36,458 nucleotides of DNA from Clostridium sp. CAG:964 (GCA_000435335.1 FR891317.1:1-36458); one strand, 5' to 3'. Counted from the stretch's first letter, positions 15,316 to 24,141 are shown. The notes: generated from the letters alone by a model not told the origin. A program made the numbers and translations.

Positions 15316-16686
15316 ATGGAGAGAGAAAGCTTAAAATCTCGTTTGGGATTTATACTGCTGTCTGTAGGCTGTGCCGTAGGTATAGGAAATGTGTGGCGTT
15401 TCCCGTATGTAGCCGGAAATAACGGAGGCGGTTTGTTTGTATTGTTTTATATAATGTTTCTTGTTATTATGGCGGTGCCTATTTTGACAATGGAATTCGC
15501 TATAGGCAGGGCAAGCCAGCGAAGCGTTATGTGTGCTTACCAGAAAATAGAACCTAAAAATTCAAAATGGCATGTTCACGGTTACTTTGCACTTGTGGGA
15601 AACTACTTGCTAATGATGTTCTATACAGTTGTAGGCGGTTGGATGCTGTATTATTTTTATAAATTCGTTGCAGGCGATTTTGAAGGGATGAATAAGGATG
15701 CCGTATCTAACGAATTTGACAAAATGCTCGGTGAGCCGGGTACACTGATACTGTGGACATTTATTGTAATAATTATAGGCTTTTTTGTATGCTCACTCGG
15801 ACTGCAAAACGGAGTGGAGCGTATAAGCAAGGTAATGATGATTGCACTGTTTGCACTTATATTAATATTGGCAGTACATTCTCTTACGCTCAAGGGCGGT
15901 CTTGAGGGCTTAAAATTTTATTTAGTGCCAAACCTTGATGTTGTAAATGAACAGGGTTGGCTGTCGGTAATAGTTGCCGCTATGAATCAGTCCTTTTTTA
16001 CCCTTAGTATAGGCATAGGCTCAATGATGATTTTCGGCAGCTACATTAAAAAGGATAATTCTCTGTTTGGCGAATCCTTAACAATTGCCGGACTTGACAC
16101 CTGCGTGGCTATAATAGCCGGTTTAATTATTTTCCCTGCCTGCTATGCCTTTGGCGTTGCACCTGACAGCGGTCCAAGCCTAATATTTATTACACTGCCG
16201 AATGTATTTAATAATATGGCCTTTGGCAGAGTTTGGGGTGCGCTGTTCTTCCTGTTTATGTCCTTTGCAGCTTTTTCTACTGTTATTGCTGTGTTTGAAA
16301 ATATTATAAGCTGTTGGATAGACAAATGGAAGCTTAACCGCAAACTGGTGTGCGCTATAAACTGTGCTATGCTTTTGGTTTTGTCTTTGCCTTGTATTTT
16401 GGGCTTTAATTTGCTAAGCGGCTTTAACCCTTTGGGCGACGGTTCTACAGTGCTTGACCTTGAGGACTTTTTAGTAAGTAACATTATGTTGCCGGGCGGC
16501 AGTATTATAGTTACACTGTTCTGTACTTCAAGATACGGCTGGGGCTTTGACAATTACCTGGCAGAGGTGAACTGCGGCAAGGGCTTAAAGGTAAGTCCTA
16601 AACTGCGCATTTACTTTAAGTGGGTATTGCCTATTATAGCAACCATACTTTTGGTCAACGGTGTAGTTGCGACATTTGTAAAATAA
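15316..16686 (+). CDS. Neurotransmitter:sodium symporter family transporter
   Basis: A 456-residue membrane protein of the NSS/SNF family (LeuT fold), expected to import an amino acid or related amine with sodium. The first membrane helix carries the family signature GCAVGIGNVWRFPYVAGNNG at about 17-36, holding sodium-site and unwound-helix residues. About eleven to twelve hydrophobic segments follow. The helix 6 region near SFFTLSIGIGSM is also typical. GGAGAGGG precedes the ATG. It stands alone between two terminators. The substrate cannot be read from sequence; tyrosine, tryptophan or branched-chain amino acids are known for relatives. Confidence 0.92.
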   Translation: MERESLKSRLGFILLSVGCAVGIGNVWRFPYVAGNNGGGLFVLFYIMFLVIMAVPILTMEFAIGRASQRSVMCAYQKIEPKNSKWHVHGYFALVGNYLLMMFYTVVGGWMLYYFYKFVAGDFEGMNKDAVSNEFDKMLGEPGTLILWTFIVIIIGFFVCSLGLQNGVERISKVMMIALFALILILAVHSLTLKGGLEGLKFYLVPNLDVVNEQGWLSVIVAAMNQSFFTLSIGIGSMMIFGSYIKKDNSLFGESLTIAGLDTCVAIIAGLIIFPACYAFGVAPDSGPSLIFITLPNVFNNMAFGRVWGALFFLFMSFAAFSTVIAVFENIISCWIDKWKLNRKLVCAINCAMLLVLSLPCILGFNLLSGFNPLGDGSTVLDLEDFLVSNIMLPGGSIIVTLFCTSRYGWGFDNYLAEVNCGKGLKVSPKLRIYFKWVLPIIATILLVNGVVATFVK

Positions 16687-16732
16687 TTCTGCTTTGTTTA
16701 CAGAGTTAGAGTAAAAAAGATAATTAATATTT

Positions 16733-16770
16733 AAAGCCGTCCTTGCTTAGTGCAAGGGCGGCTTTCTGCA
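16733..16770 (+). terminator. Terminator after the symporter gene
   Basis: AAAGCCG-T-CCTTGC (16733-16746) pairs with GCAAGG-G-CGGCTTT (16752-16765), with one T/G wobble. The T-run is short. Confidence 0.75.
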
Positions 16771-16934
16771 TAATTTTACCGCTTGGCGAATAAAATTATT
16801 TAGAATACTAAACAGCTTAAAAGCGGAGAAAATGTTTTCGACTATTTTGCAGGGTGCAAATATATATGCTGTACAATACAAGGTGCGGCGTAAATCGTTT
16901 TGCGGCGTTTAGTATAAGGCAGGAGGGAGCAGTT

Positions 16935-17336
16935 ATGTATAAAGAAAACCAACGATTAAAGGTGTTCAGAGCTGTGCTTATAGGTATGCTTGTGGGGCTT
17001 GTGCTGTGCAGTATTATGATAGTAGTGCTGTCCCTTGTGCTGGTAAAAACCGGACAAATGCCCACAAACGCCGTTTTTGTTGCACTACAGGCTATTAGTG
17101 CGGTGTCGGCATTTTTAGGCAGCTACATATCGGTGCGTATATGCAAGTCCAGGGGGCTTATGGTGGGCTTGCTTACGGCACTTGCTATGTTCGCAGTAAT
17201 ATTTATGGTAGGGCTTTCTATGAGTGTAGAGCCGGTTTCTATGCTTTCGCTAACTAAGCTTATAGCTATGCTGTGTGCCGGTGCTATAGGGGGAGTTGTT
17301 TCCGTAAATAAAAAACAGCGTGTAAAAAAATATTAG
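16935..17336 (+). CDS. TIGR04086/DUF3792 family small membrane protein
   Basis: A 133-residue protein with four hydrophobic helices, a basic N-terminus (KENQRLKVFRAV), an inner SRGLMVGLLTAL helix and a final GAIGGVVSVNKKQR. This matches the TIGR04086 membrane protein family of Firmicutes (YrzE type), whose role is unknown. ATG at 16935 is chosen because GGAGGGAG lies just before it. The frame is open upstream to 16854, but that extension has no ribosome binding site and is not hydrophobic in the same way. A terminator follows 60 bases after the stop. Confidence 0.8.
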   Translation: MYKENQRLKVFRAVLIGMLVGLVLCSIMIVVLSLVLVKTGQMPTNAVFVALQAISAVSAFLGSYISVRICKSRGLMVGLLTALAMFAVIFMVGLSMSVEPVSMLSLTKLIAMLCAGAIGGVVSVNKKQRVKKY

Positions 17337-17396
17337 GCGGCTTTGGCAGGTACCGCCATATTCCATAAGCAGCAGCCTTATTTATTATAGGCAGGG

Positions 17397-17439
17397 TGCA
17401 TACAGATGGGCAGGGCTGACCTTCTGTATGCATTTTTTT
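17397..17439 (+). terminator. Terminator before the ctsR operon
   Basis: TGCATACAGA (17397-17406) pairs with TCTGTATGCA (17423-17432), followed by TTTTTTT. Confidence 0.88.
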
Positions 17440-17529
17440 GTTCACAAAAAGTTATTATTTTTTTGAAAATAAGAGTAAATTCAAGAAAAGCGGCGAAAAC
17501 AAGAGATATAACCGAACAAGCGTTAAAAA

Positions 17530-17562
17530 ACTGACTATTTCTGACTTTGACTTTAACTGACC
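17530..17562. promoter_or_regulatory. Two abutting CtsR boxes over the ctsR promoter
   Basis: Read as TTTGACY-NTN-TTTGACY, box one is ACTGACT-ATT-TCTGACT (17530-17546) and box two is TTTGACT-TTA-ACTGACC (17546-17562). They share one base and together cover the -35 hexamer and part of the spacer. CtsR operators are heptad direct repeats with a three-base spacer, so this matches in form and position. Confidence 0.8.
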
Positions 17563-17575
17563 TACGACATATAAT
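17547..17575 (+). promoter_or_regulatory. Promoter of the ctsR operon
   Basis: TTGACT at 17547-17552 and TATAAT at 17570-17575 are separated by exactly 17 bases. The -35 is embedded in a CtsR heptad, so repressor binding should block polymerase directly. The leader to ctsR is about 175 bases. Confidence 0.88.
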
Positions 17576-17584
17576 ATAAACAAA

Positions 17585-17601
17585 GGTCAGGGAAAATCAA
17601 A
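17585..17601. promoter_or_regulatory. Third CtsR-like box, opposite orientation
   Basis: GGTCAGG-GAA-AATCAAA fits the RGTCAAA-NAN-RGTCAAA pattern on the plus strand, just downstream of the expected transcription start. A weaker fourth match, GGTCGAG-AAA-GATTAAA, lies at 17609-17625. Confidence 0.55.
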
Positions 17602-17755
17602 GAGAAAAGGTCGAGAAAGATTAAATAATATTAAATGACACTGACCGTTACCGAGGCTTTGCAATAGGCTGAATACTTCAAGACAGCTTATGTACAGGCT
17701 AAGGTTTAGGCACGGCGTATATTTGTAAGCTGTGCAGTAAAAAGAGGTGACAAGT

Positions 17756-18211
17756 ATGAGAATGAGCGACCTTGTGGCGAATTATATAAATAATATGATT
17801 GACGAAAGCAACGGTACAGCTGAGATACAGCGTAACGAGCTGGCAAACAGCTTGGGCTGCGTGCCCAGTCAAATAAATTATGTCATTAGCTCTCGCTTTA
17901 CTCAAGAAAACGGCTATGTAGTCGAAAGCCGACGAGGCGGCGGTGGTTATATTCGCATTACAAAAATTCATTTTACAACGGGAAAGGCGGAGATAATAAT
18001 GCATATTGTTAATTCTATCGGTGATTCGCTTGACGCAACATCAGCCAATATGATACTGAAAAATCTTATGGCAAGCGGTGTAGTAGCCAACGAAACAGCC
18101 AGAGTAATGTCTTCGGCAATTTCCGAAAGAGCTTTTTACAGCATACCAAAGCAGCTGCGAAACAATGTAAGAGCAACTGTGCTAAAGAATATGCTTTTGT
18201 CAATAATTTAA
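17756..18211 (+). CDS. ctsR: CtsR class III heat-shock repressor
   Basis: CtsR represses clp and related genes at normal temperature and is inactivated by heat or arginine phosphorylation. The 151 residues show a winged helix-turn-helix N-terminal domain with the glycine-rich wing RRGGGGYIRI (G61-G64), the heat-sensing loop known from Bacillus and Geobacillus CtsR, and a helical C-terminal dimerisation domain starting near the IVNSIGD stretch. ATG at 17756 follows GAGGTGA; an in-frame GTG at 17747 lies within that site. First gene of the operon with mcsA, mcsB and clpC, preceded by tandem CtsR boxes, so it should be autoregulated. Confidence 0.96.
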   Translation: MRMSDLVANYINNMIDESNGTAEIQRNELANSLGCVPSQINYVISSRFTQENGYVVESRRGGGGYIRITKIHFTTGKAEIIMHIVNSIGDSLDATSANMILKNLMASGVVANETARVMSSAISERAFYSIPKQLRNNVRATVLKNMLLSII

Positions 18212-18236
18212 GGTGTATAAATAAGGAGGTTTATTT

Positions 18237-18740
18237 ATGATTTGCGAACTATGTGGAAAAAACCAAGCGACAACTCATGTTAAGTCGATGGTAAACGGTG
18301 AATATACAGAAATGTGGCTTTGTCCGCACTGTGCAAAGGAGAAAGGCTTCGACAACTTGTTTGCACACACTGCAACAGATTTCAGCAGCTTTTTAGGCAG
18401 CTTTTTTGGCGATGGCTTACCGTCACGCACAAGTGCTACACGGTGCAAGTCCTGTGGCTCGTCCTTTGCGGATATTGCCAGGTCGGGCAAGGTAGGCTGT
18501 GCAGACTGCTACACAAACTTTTATGATGAGCTGCTGCCGTCAATACAAAAAATTCACGGCAACATTCAGCACACCGGTAAGGTGGTAGCGGGTGCAGGAG
18601 CAGACCTGAAGCTGTCAAGAGAAATTGAAAAAACAAGGCAGGAGCTGGCACAGGCGGTAAAGGAACAGAACTTTGAGCTTGCCGCTAAGCTGAGAGATAA
18701 AATTAATGATTTGGAAGCAGGTGACAACAATGCCAAATAA
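18237..18740 (+). CDS. mcsA: McsA, zinc-finger activator of McsB
   Basis: McsA activates the protein-arginine kinase McsB and tunes CtsR activity. The 167 residues contain four CxxC motifs (C3/C6, C29/C32, C70/C73, C88/C91), expected to bind two zinc ions, and a C-terminal UVR motif (about 125-160: REIEKTRQEL ... AAKLRDKINDLE). AAGGAGG precedes the ATG. The end overlaps the mcsB start by 11 bases, suggesting coupled translation. Slightly shorter than the Bacillus homolog, with all motifs present. Confidence 0.94.
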   Translation: MICELCGKNQATTHVKSMVNGEYTEMWLCPHCAKEKGFDNLFAHTATDFSSFLGSFFGDGLPSRTSATRCKSCGSSFADIARSGKVGCADCYTNFYDELLPSIQKIHGNIQHTGKVVAGAGADLKLSREIEKTRQELAQAVKEQNFELAAKLRDKINDLEAGDNNAK

Positions 18741-19752
18741 GTGGTATGACAAAAACGGTGAGCAGGGCGATGTAGTTATAAGCTCCCGTATAAGACTGGC
18801 AAGAAACCTAAACGGTTATCCGTTCCCACACCTTATGAGCCTACAGCAGAAAAACGAGCTGGCAAACAAGGTTAAGGCTGCGCTTGACAATAGTAATTCC
18901 TACATTGCAAGCACATTTAAGTTTATTAATATGGCACAGCTTTCAGTAACGGAGGCAAATTCACTTGTAGAGCGTCACCTGATTAGTCCGGCATTTGCCG
19001 ATGACAGGTCCGGCAGGTATTTGCTCTTAACAGAGGATGAGTCAATAAGCATTATGCTTAACGAAGAGGACCACATAAGAATACAGGTTCTTTCCGACGG
19101 CTTATCACTAAAGCAGGCATATGATGTTGCCGATAAAATAGATACCCTGCTTGACAATGCTCTTGGCTTTGCGTTCCACGAAAAGCTGGGTTACCTTACA
19201 CAGTGCCCTACAAACTTAGGTACAGGTCTAAGGGCGTCGGTAATGCTTCATCTGCCGGCTTTGCAGTCCGGCGGAGTAATTAACCGACTTGAGGACAATC
19301 TTTCAAAAATCGGTTTAACACTTCGTGGCACATTTGGCGAGGGTACAGACGCACAGGCGGGAATGTATCAGCTTTCAAATCAGGTAACGCTTGGCTTGTC
19401 AGAGGAAACAGCTATTGAGAATCTGCAAAGCGTAACAATGCAAATTGTTGGTAACGAGCGTGATGCCCGTAACGAAATTTGCAAACGCCTTGACACTCAG
19501 GATTATATTATGAGGTGCTTAGGCAAGCTGAAATATGCTCTGCTAATGAGTACAAAAGAAGCTCAAGGTCTGTTGTCGGCAGTAAGGCTGGGTGCAGCAC
19601 AGGGAATAGTAAGCGGTATTTCATTGGATACGCTAAACAGCCTGTTGGTGGAGCTGCAGCCAAATACCCTTACACTAAACGAGGGCAAGGAGTTATCCCC
19701 GCAGGACAGAGACAAGCTTAGAGCTGAGCTTATTAAGGAACAGCTAAAATAA
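18730..19752 (+). CDS. mcsB: McsB protein arginine kinase
   Basis: McsB phosphorylates arginines on CtsR and on misfolded proteins, marking them for ClpCP. The 340 residues belong to the phosphagen kinase fold: SSRIRLARN near 18-26, a nucleotide-binding segment, the CPTNLGTGLRASVMLHLPAL active-site stretch with its conserved cysteine, and RGTFGEGTDAQAGMYQLSNQ. ATG at 18730 is chosen over an in-frame ATG at 18706 because the protein then starts like known McsB and GCAGGTGA lies just upstream. Located between mcsA and clpC. Confidence 0.95.
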   Translation: MPNKWYDKNGEQGDVVISSRIRLARNLNGYPFPHLMSLQQKNELANKVKAALDNSNSYIASTFKFINMAQLSVTEANSLVERHLISPAFADDRSGRYLLLTEDESISIMLNEEDHIRIQVLSDGLSLKQAYDVADKIDTLLDNALGFAFHEKLGYLTQCPTNLGTGLRASVMLHLPALQSGGVINRLEDNLSKIGLTLRGTFGEGTDAQAGMYQLSNQVTLGLSEETAIENLQSVTMQIVGNERDARNEICKRLDTQDYIMRCLGKLKYALLMSTKEAQGLLSAVRLGAAQGIVSGISLDTLNSLLVELQPNTLTLNEGKELSPQDRDKLRAELIKEQLK

Positions 19753-19846
19753 TCTCGGCCCTGTAAATATGACAAAAAGTATTTGCCGGGCGGGTTATTA
19801 TAAATATCAGAATGTATTATGAAACAGTTATTGGAGGTATGAGTTT

Positions 19847-22306
19847 ATGTATAGATTTAATGGTTTTACAGAAAATGCCAATAAGGCAATGAATATGGCT
19901 ATTGACTGTGCACAACAGCTTGGTCATACATATATAGGCACAGAGCATATTCTGCTTGGACTGCTTCAGGAAAGCTCGGGCGTTGCCTCTGTAGCACTGG
20001 AAAACTCCGGTGTAACCTTTGAGGCTGTAGAGCAGAATATAAAAGAAAAAATAGGTGTAGGCAGTATGACAAGGCTTACAACCGCCGACCTAACACCACG
20101 AAGCAAAAGGGTTATTCAAATGGCTATGGTTATAGCCTCCCGACTGAACCACAACTATGTCGGCACAGAGCATTTGCTTATTGCCCTGCTTGAGGACAGC
20201 GACAGCTATGCAGTAAGAATGATTAATGAAATCGGTGCAAAGCCGTCCGACATTGTTGAGAACATAAAGGAGCAGCTTAGCAACAATGTTGAGAGCTTTT
20301 CAAGCAATGTGGAAAAGCCAAACGGAAAAGCCGCAGGCAAAACAGAAACTCTTGACAAGTTTGGCGTAGACCTGACAGCCAAGGCTAAAAAGGGCGAAAT
20401 TGATCCGGTTATCGGCAGAAAAAAGGAAATTGACAGGGTTATACAGATTTTGTCAAGGCGTTCAAAGAACAATCCTTGCTTAATCGGTGAGCCGGGCGTA
20501 GGTAAAACAGCCGTTGCCGAGGGCTTGGCACTAAAAATTGCCAACAATGAGGTTCCTGATTTGCTGCAGGGCAAGCGTGTAGTAGCCCTTGACCTTACAG
20601 GTATGATAGCCGGTACAAAATACCGTGGCGACTTTGAGGACAGAATTAAGAGTGCTATTGACGAGGTTAAAAACTCCGGTAATGTTATTCTGTTTATTGA
20701 CGAGCTGCATACTATTGTAGGTGCAGGCAGTGCAGAGGGCTCCTCTGATGCAGCCAATATTTTAAAGCCGTCCTTGGCTAGGGGCGATTTTCAGGTAATC
20801 GGTGCAACTACCCTTAACGAGTACCGCAAGTACATCGAAAAGGATTCCGCACTGGAGCGTCGTTTCCAGCCTGTTACAGTTGGCGAGCCTACACAGGAGG
20901 AAACAGTAGAGATTCTAAAGGGCTTGCGTGACAGGTACGAGGCACACCATAAGGTAAAGATTACAGACGAGGCTATAGACGCCGCTGTTAAGCTTTCATC
21001 AAGATATATTAACGACAGATTTTTGCCGGATAAGGCTATTGACCTTATTGATGAATCAGCGTCAAGAGTTCGTTTGCAGGATCACACAGAGCCGTCCGAA
21101 ATTAAAGAGCTTGAAAAGGAAATTGAAAGACTTGAGGCTGAAAAGAGTGCCGCTGTAAACGCACAGAAGTTTGAGGACGCTGCAAAGCTGAGAGATGAGG
21201 AAAAGCAAGCCAGAGAAAAGCACCAAAATGCAGTTGACAAGTGGAAGTCGCAAAAGGGCGGCAGTGTAAACGAGGTAACTGCCGAGGATATTGCAGAGGT
21301 AGTTTCCGGCTGGACAGGTGTGCCTGTTGCACAGCTGACAGAGGAGGAAAGCCAAAGACTGCTGAAAATGGAGGATATTCTTCATAAGCGTTTAATCGGT
21401 CAAAAAGAGGCTGTGTCTGCTGTAGCTAGGTCTATTAGGCGTGGCAGAGTAGGTCTAAAGGACCCTAAGCGACCAATAGGCTCGTTTATCTTCCTTGGCC
21501 CTACGGGCGTAGGTAAAACAGAGCTTTGCAAGGCTCTTGCCGAGGCTATGTTTGGCGATGAAAACAATATGATAAGACTTGATATGTCCGAATATATGGA
21601 GAAGCACACAGTGTCAAAGCTTGTTGGTTCGCCTCCTGGATATGTTGGATATGATGAGGGCGGTCAGCTGACAGAAAAGGTAAGACGCCACCCGTATTCA
21701 GTTGTATTGTTTGACGAAATTGAAAAGGCTCACCCTGATGTATTTAATATGCTGCTTCAAATTCTTGATGACGGCAGACTTACAGATTCACAGGGCAGAC
21801 TTGTAGATTTTAGAAATACAATCATCATTATGACATCTAATGTAGGTGCAAAGTATATCACCAACGAAAGTTCAAAGGATCTTGGCTTTGCATTCTCTGA
21901 CGAAAAAGAAGCAGAGAAAGAGGACTACCAAAAGATTAAGGAAACAGTTATGGGAGAGCTGAAAAACACCTTCCGTCCTGAATTCTTAAACAGAGTTGAC
22001 GATATTATAGTATTTACAAAGCTGTCAAACGATGAAATCGCTCAAATTGCAAAGCTGATGCTTGGCTCTCTGACAAAGAGGTTGGCTGATATGGACATTA
22101 CCATCACCTTTACAGACGATGCCGTTAAGCGTATTGCAGAGGTTGGCTTTGACCCTGTATATGGTGCAAGACCTTTAAGAAGGGCTATATGCTCCAACAT
22201 TGAGGATAAAATCAGTGAGGAAATTCTTGAAGGTAAAATAAAAGCCGGCGACAAGGTTGAATGTACGGTACAGGACAAGGAATTTGCCTTTAATAAGGTG
22301 CAGTAG
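19847..22306 (+). CDS. clpC: ClpC AAA+ chaperone-unfoldase
   Basis: ClpC unfolds marked proteins and feeds them to ClpP. The 819 residues show the double Clp N-domain repeat (about 1-145), AAA module one with Walker A GEPGVGKT (214-221), a middle domain with a UVR-like coiled coil (about 415-475, AAKLRDEEKQ), AAA module two with Walker A GPTGVGKT (551-558) and a C-terminal D2-small domain. The inserted coiled-coil middle domain marks it as ClpC rather than ClpA. GGAGG lies ten bases before the ATG. Last gene of the ctsR operon; clpP is not in the window. Confidence 0.97.
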   Translation: MYRFNGFTENANKAMNMAIDCAQQLGHTYIGTEHILLGLLQESSGVASVALENSGVTFEAVEQNIKEKIGVGSMTRLTTADLTPRSKRVIQMAMVIASRLNHNYVGTEHLLIALLEDSDSYAVRMINEIGAKPSDIVENIKEQLSNNVESFSSNVEKPNGKAAGKTETLDKFGVDLTAKAKKGEIDPVIGRKKEIDRVIQILSRRSKNNPCLIGEPGVGKTAVAEGLALKIANNEVPDLLQGKRVVALDLTGMIAGTKYRGDFEDRIKSAIDEVKNSGNVILFIDELHTIVGAGSAEGSSDAANILKPSLARGDFQVIGATTLNEYRKYIEKDSALERRFQPVTVGEPTQEETVEILKGLRDRYEAHHKVKITDEAIDAAVKLSSRYINDRFLPDKAIDLIDESASRVRLQDHTEPSEIKELEKEIERLEAEKSAAVNAQKFEDAAKLRDEEKQAREKHQNAVDKWKSQKGGSVNEVTAEDIAEVVSGWTGVPVAQLTEEESQRLLKMEDILHKRLIGQKEAVSAVARSIRRGRVGLKDPKRPIGSFIFLGPTGVGKTELCKALAEAMFGDENNMIRLDMSEYMEKHTVSKLVGSPPGYVGYDEGGQLTEKVRRHPYSVVLFDEIEKAHPDVFNMLLQILDDGRLTDSQGRLVDFRNTIIIMTSNVGAKYITNESSKDLGFAFSDEKEAEKEDYQKIKETVMGELKNTFRPEFLNRVDDIIVFTKLSNDEIAQIAKLMLGSLTKRLADMDITITFTDDAVKRIAEVGFDPVYGARPLRRAICSNIEDKISEEILEGKIKAGDKVECTVQDKEFAFNKVQ

Positions 22307-22373
22307 CTTTTTGCAGCAATACTTGACCAATATAGTATAAAGTAAGTCCCCAAGCTTATTTTAATAATTAACG

Positions 22374-22414
22374 AGCCTCCTGCTTGTATGGCGTATGCCG
22401 TCAAGCAGGAGGCT
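22374..22414. terminator. Bidirectional terminator between clpC and the minus-strand genes
   Basis: AGCCTCCTGCTTG (22374-22386) pairs perfectly with CAAGCAGGAGGCT (22402-22414), with an inner GGC/GCC. It lies between two convergent genes and can serve both strands, although T-runs are weak on each side. Confidence 0.75.
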
Positions 22415-22423
22415 TAGTTGCTT

Positions 22424-22621
22424 TTATATATTTAGTATTTTAAGGATAAAGTCAAGTGCAAAGCAGCAGCCTACAAACAGTGCAAAGCTAAAACAATACA
22501 GCAGTGCTTTTTTCCATGGCTCAATAAACCACTGTGGCTTTTTGCCCACAATAAGCAAAGCAAGGTAGATAATTGCCACAAGCAGCACAAAATATCCTAT
22601 TACACGAAAAATCAAAGTCAT
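22424..22621 (-). CDS. Small two-helix membrane protein
   Basis: A 65-residue hydrophobic protein with two predicted membrane helices (about 6-26 and 38-60) joined by a short loop, KKPQWFIEPWKKA. I do not recognise a family. Support for a real gene: membrane character throughout, a GAGGTGA ribosome binding site immediately upstream, a good promoter at 22680-22709 and a terminator after it. The spacing from the ribosome binding site to ATG is tight, so a TTG two codons inside could be the true start. A perfect dyad lies in its leader, suggesting regulation. Convergent with clpC. Confidence 0.6.
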   Translation of the reverse strand: MTLIFRVIGYFVLLVAIIYLALLIVGKKPQWFIEPWKKALLYCFSFALFVGCCFALDFILKILNI

Positions 22622-22643
22622 TCACCTCATAAAAAAATCGCAG

Positions 22644-22664
22644 CAAAATACAGACTGTATTTTG
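22644..22664. promoter_or_regulatory. Perfect 21-bp dyad in the leader of the small membrane protein gene
   Basis: CAAAATACAG and CTGTATTTTG flank a single central base. The dyad lies about 16 bases downstream of the -10 on the minus strand and 23 bases upstream of the start codon. The one-base centre is too tight for an RNA loop, so a repressor operator is the more likely reading. Confidence 0.55.
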
Positions 22665-22679
22665 TAAGCTATGTAGTAA

Positions 22680-22709
22680 ATTTTATCATAAACTGCCGTA
22701 CACTGTCAA
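22680..22709 (-). promoter_or_regulatory. Promoter of the small membrane protein gene
   Basis: On the minus strand, TTGACA at 22709-22704 and TAAAAT at 22685-22680 are separated by 18 bases. The perfect dyad follows directly downstream. Confidence 0.65.
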
Positions 22710-22808
22710 CAAATAAGCCCCAAGCCACGGGGCAGAGTGGAACGCTGCATAACCGCATTAACCGTCGTAATACAGTACGGGTATACAGCACAGAGAATGT
22801 TTTTGCAG

Positions 22809-22845
22809 CACAAAAAGGGCTTCACCGTTTAAGGTGAAGCCCTTT
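22809..22845 (-). terminator. Terminator after lysC
   Basis: AAAGGGCTTCACC pairs perfectly with GGTGAAGCCCTTT (22814-22845). On the minus strand it is followed by a T-rich stretch. It starts about 20 bases after the lysC stop. Confidence 0.88.
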
Positions 22846-22866
22846 AGAATATACTGTATAGAAAAA

Positions 22867-24078
22867 TCAGTGCTGATCAAAGAACTTTGCATGAAGTGCC
22901 GCAACAGCTCTGTCAGCGTCTGCTGTGTTAATAAGAACAGAAATTTTAATTTCGCTTGTAGAAATCATCTGAATGTTGATGTTTGCATTGTAAAGTGCCT
23001 CAAACATCTTTGAAGCAAAGCCGGAGTGGCTTTCCATACCTGCGCCTACAATTGAAACCTTAGCAACATCCTCGTCATATACAACCTTTTGTGCCTTTAG
23101 AGTTGGCATAAAGGCATTAATAACCTCTTTAGCGTCGTTCAGCTTGTCCTTTGCACAGGTAAAGGCAATATCCTTTGTTCCGTCACGACCGATAGACTGA
23201 AGAATAATATCTATGTTTACATCCTTAGCAGCAAGCTTAGAGAACATTTTAAATGCCAAGCCTGGCTCGTCCGGTACACCTACTACTGAAATTCTTGCAA
23301 TGTCTGTATCCTTAGCAACACCGCTTATTAACATTCTCTCCACGTTAGAGACCTCCTTAACAATAGTTCCCGGTGCACAAGTCAAGCTTGATAGCACCTC
23401 AAGTTCAAGATTATATTTTTTTGCAAGCTCAACACTTCTGTTGTGAAGAACCTGAGCACCCAATGTAGCCAGCTCAAGCATTTCATCATAAGAAATTTCG
23501 GAAAGCTTTTTAGCATTTGGTACCTTTCTTGGGTCGGCGGTGTATACGCCTTCAACATCAGTGTATATTTGGCACAAATCAGCGTGAAGTGCACAAGCAA
23601 GAGCAACTGCACTTGTGTCAGAGCCGCCTCTGCCTAGGGTAGAAACATCGCCGTAGCGTGTTATGCCCTGAAAACCGGCTACAACTACAATGTTGTTGTG
23701 GTCAAGCTCATTTTTCAGTCTTTCGCAGTCAATACTTGTAATTCTTGCGTTGGTATGTGCAGAGGTTGTTTTAAAACCTGCCTGCCAGCCAAGCAAGGAA
23801 ACAACAGGGCAGCCGATTTTCTCAATAGCCATTGCAAGAAGTGAAATAGAAATCTGCTCGCCTGCTGCCAACAGCATATCTCTTTCTCTTTTTGAGGCAT
23901 TAGGGTTAATCTCCATCTGCTTTTCAATTAAGTCGTCTGTTGTATCGCCCTGAGCAGACACAACAACTACAACCTTGTTGCCTTTTTTGTAAGTGTCTGT
24001 TACTATGCGTGCAACATTGTTAACACGCTCAGCGTTAGCAACAGAACTACCACCGAATTTTTGTACTATAAGGCTCAT
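22867..24078 (-). CDS. lysC: Aspartate kinase
   Basis: The enzyme makes aspartyl phosphate, the first step to lysine, threonine and methionine. The 403 residues start MSLIVQKFGGSSVANAERV, the classic kinase signature, with GFQGITRYGDVSTLGRGGSD in the catalytic half and a regulatory pair of ACT domains after about residue 260 (ISVVGVPDEPGLA and VSIVGAGMESHSG). It is a monofunctional, single-start enzyme of the Bacillus LysC class, likely feedback-inhibited by lysine or threonine. AAGGAG precedes the ATG. It has its own promoter, 118 bases downstream of thrB, so it can be expressed apart from hom-thrB. Confidence 0.96.
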   Translation of the reverse strand: MSLIVQKFGGSSVANAERVNNVARIVTDTYKKGNKVVVVVSAQGDTTDDLIEKQMEINPNASKRERDMLLAAGEQISISLLAMAIEKIGCPVVSLLGWQAGFKTTSAHTNARITSIDCERLKNELDHNNIVVVAGFQGITRYGDVSTLGRGGSDTSAVALACALHADLCQIYTDVEGVYTADPRKVPNAKKLSEISYDEMLELATLGAQVLHNRSVELAKKYNLELEVLSSLTCAPGTIVKEVSNVERMLISGVAKDTDIARISVVGVPDEPGLAFKMFSKLAAKDVNIDIILQSIGRDGTKDIAFTCAKDKLNDAKEVINAFMPTLKAQKVVYDEDVAKVSIVGAGMESHSGFASKMFEALYNANINIQMISTSEIKISVLINTADADRAVAALHAKFFDQH

Positions 24079-24105
24079 TTGTGTAGCTCCTTTATCTATA
24101 AATTC

Positions 24106-24129
24106 TATCTGAACTGGTAAAATCAGATA
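24106..24129 (-). promoter_or_regulatory. Small hairpin in the lysC leader
   Basis: TATCTGA and TCAGATA (arms 24106-24112 and 24123-24129) form a 7-bp stem between the lysC promoter and its ribosome binding site. The leader is too short for a lysine riboswitch, so this may only be a stabilising hairpin or a protein site. Confidence 0.4.
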
Positions 24130-24141
24130 ACACCATAAGTA

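Noticed and set aside
22717..22733. GCCCC/GGGGC hairpin upstream of the small membrane protein promoter
   Set aside because: It could act as a minus-strand terminator, but a stronger one already follows lysC and the stem is only five bases, so it was not called.
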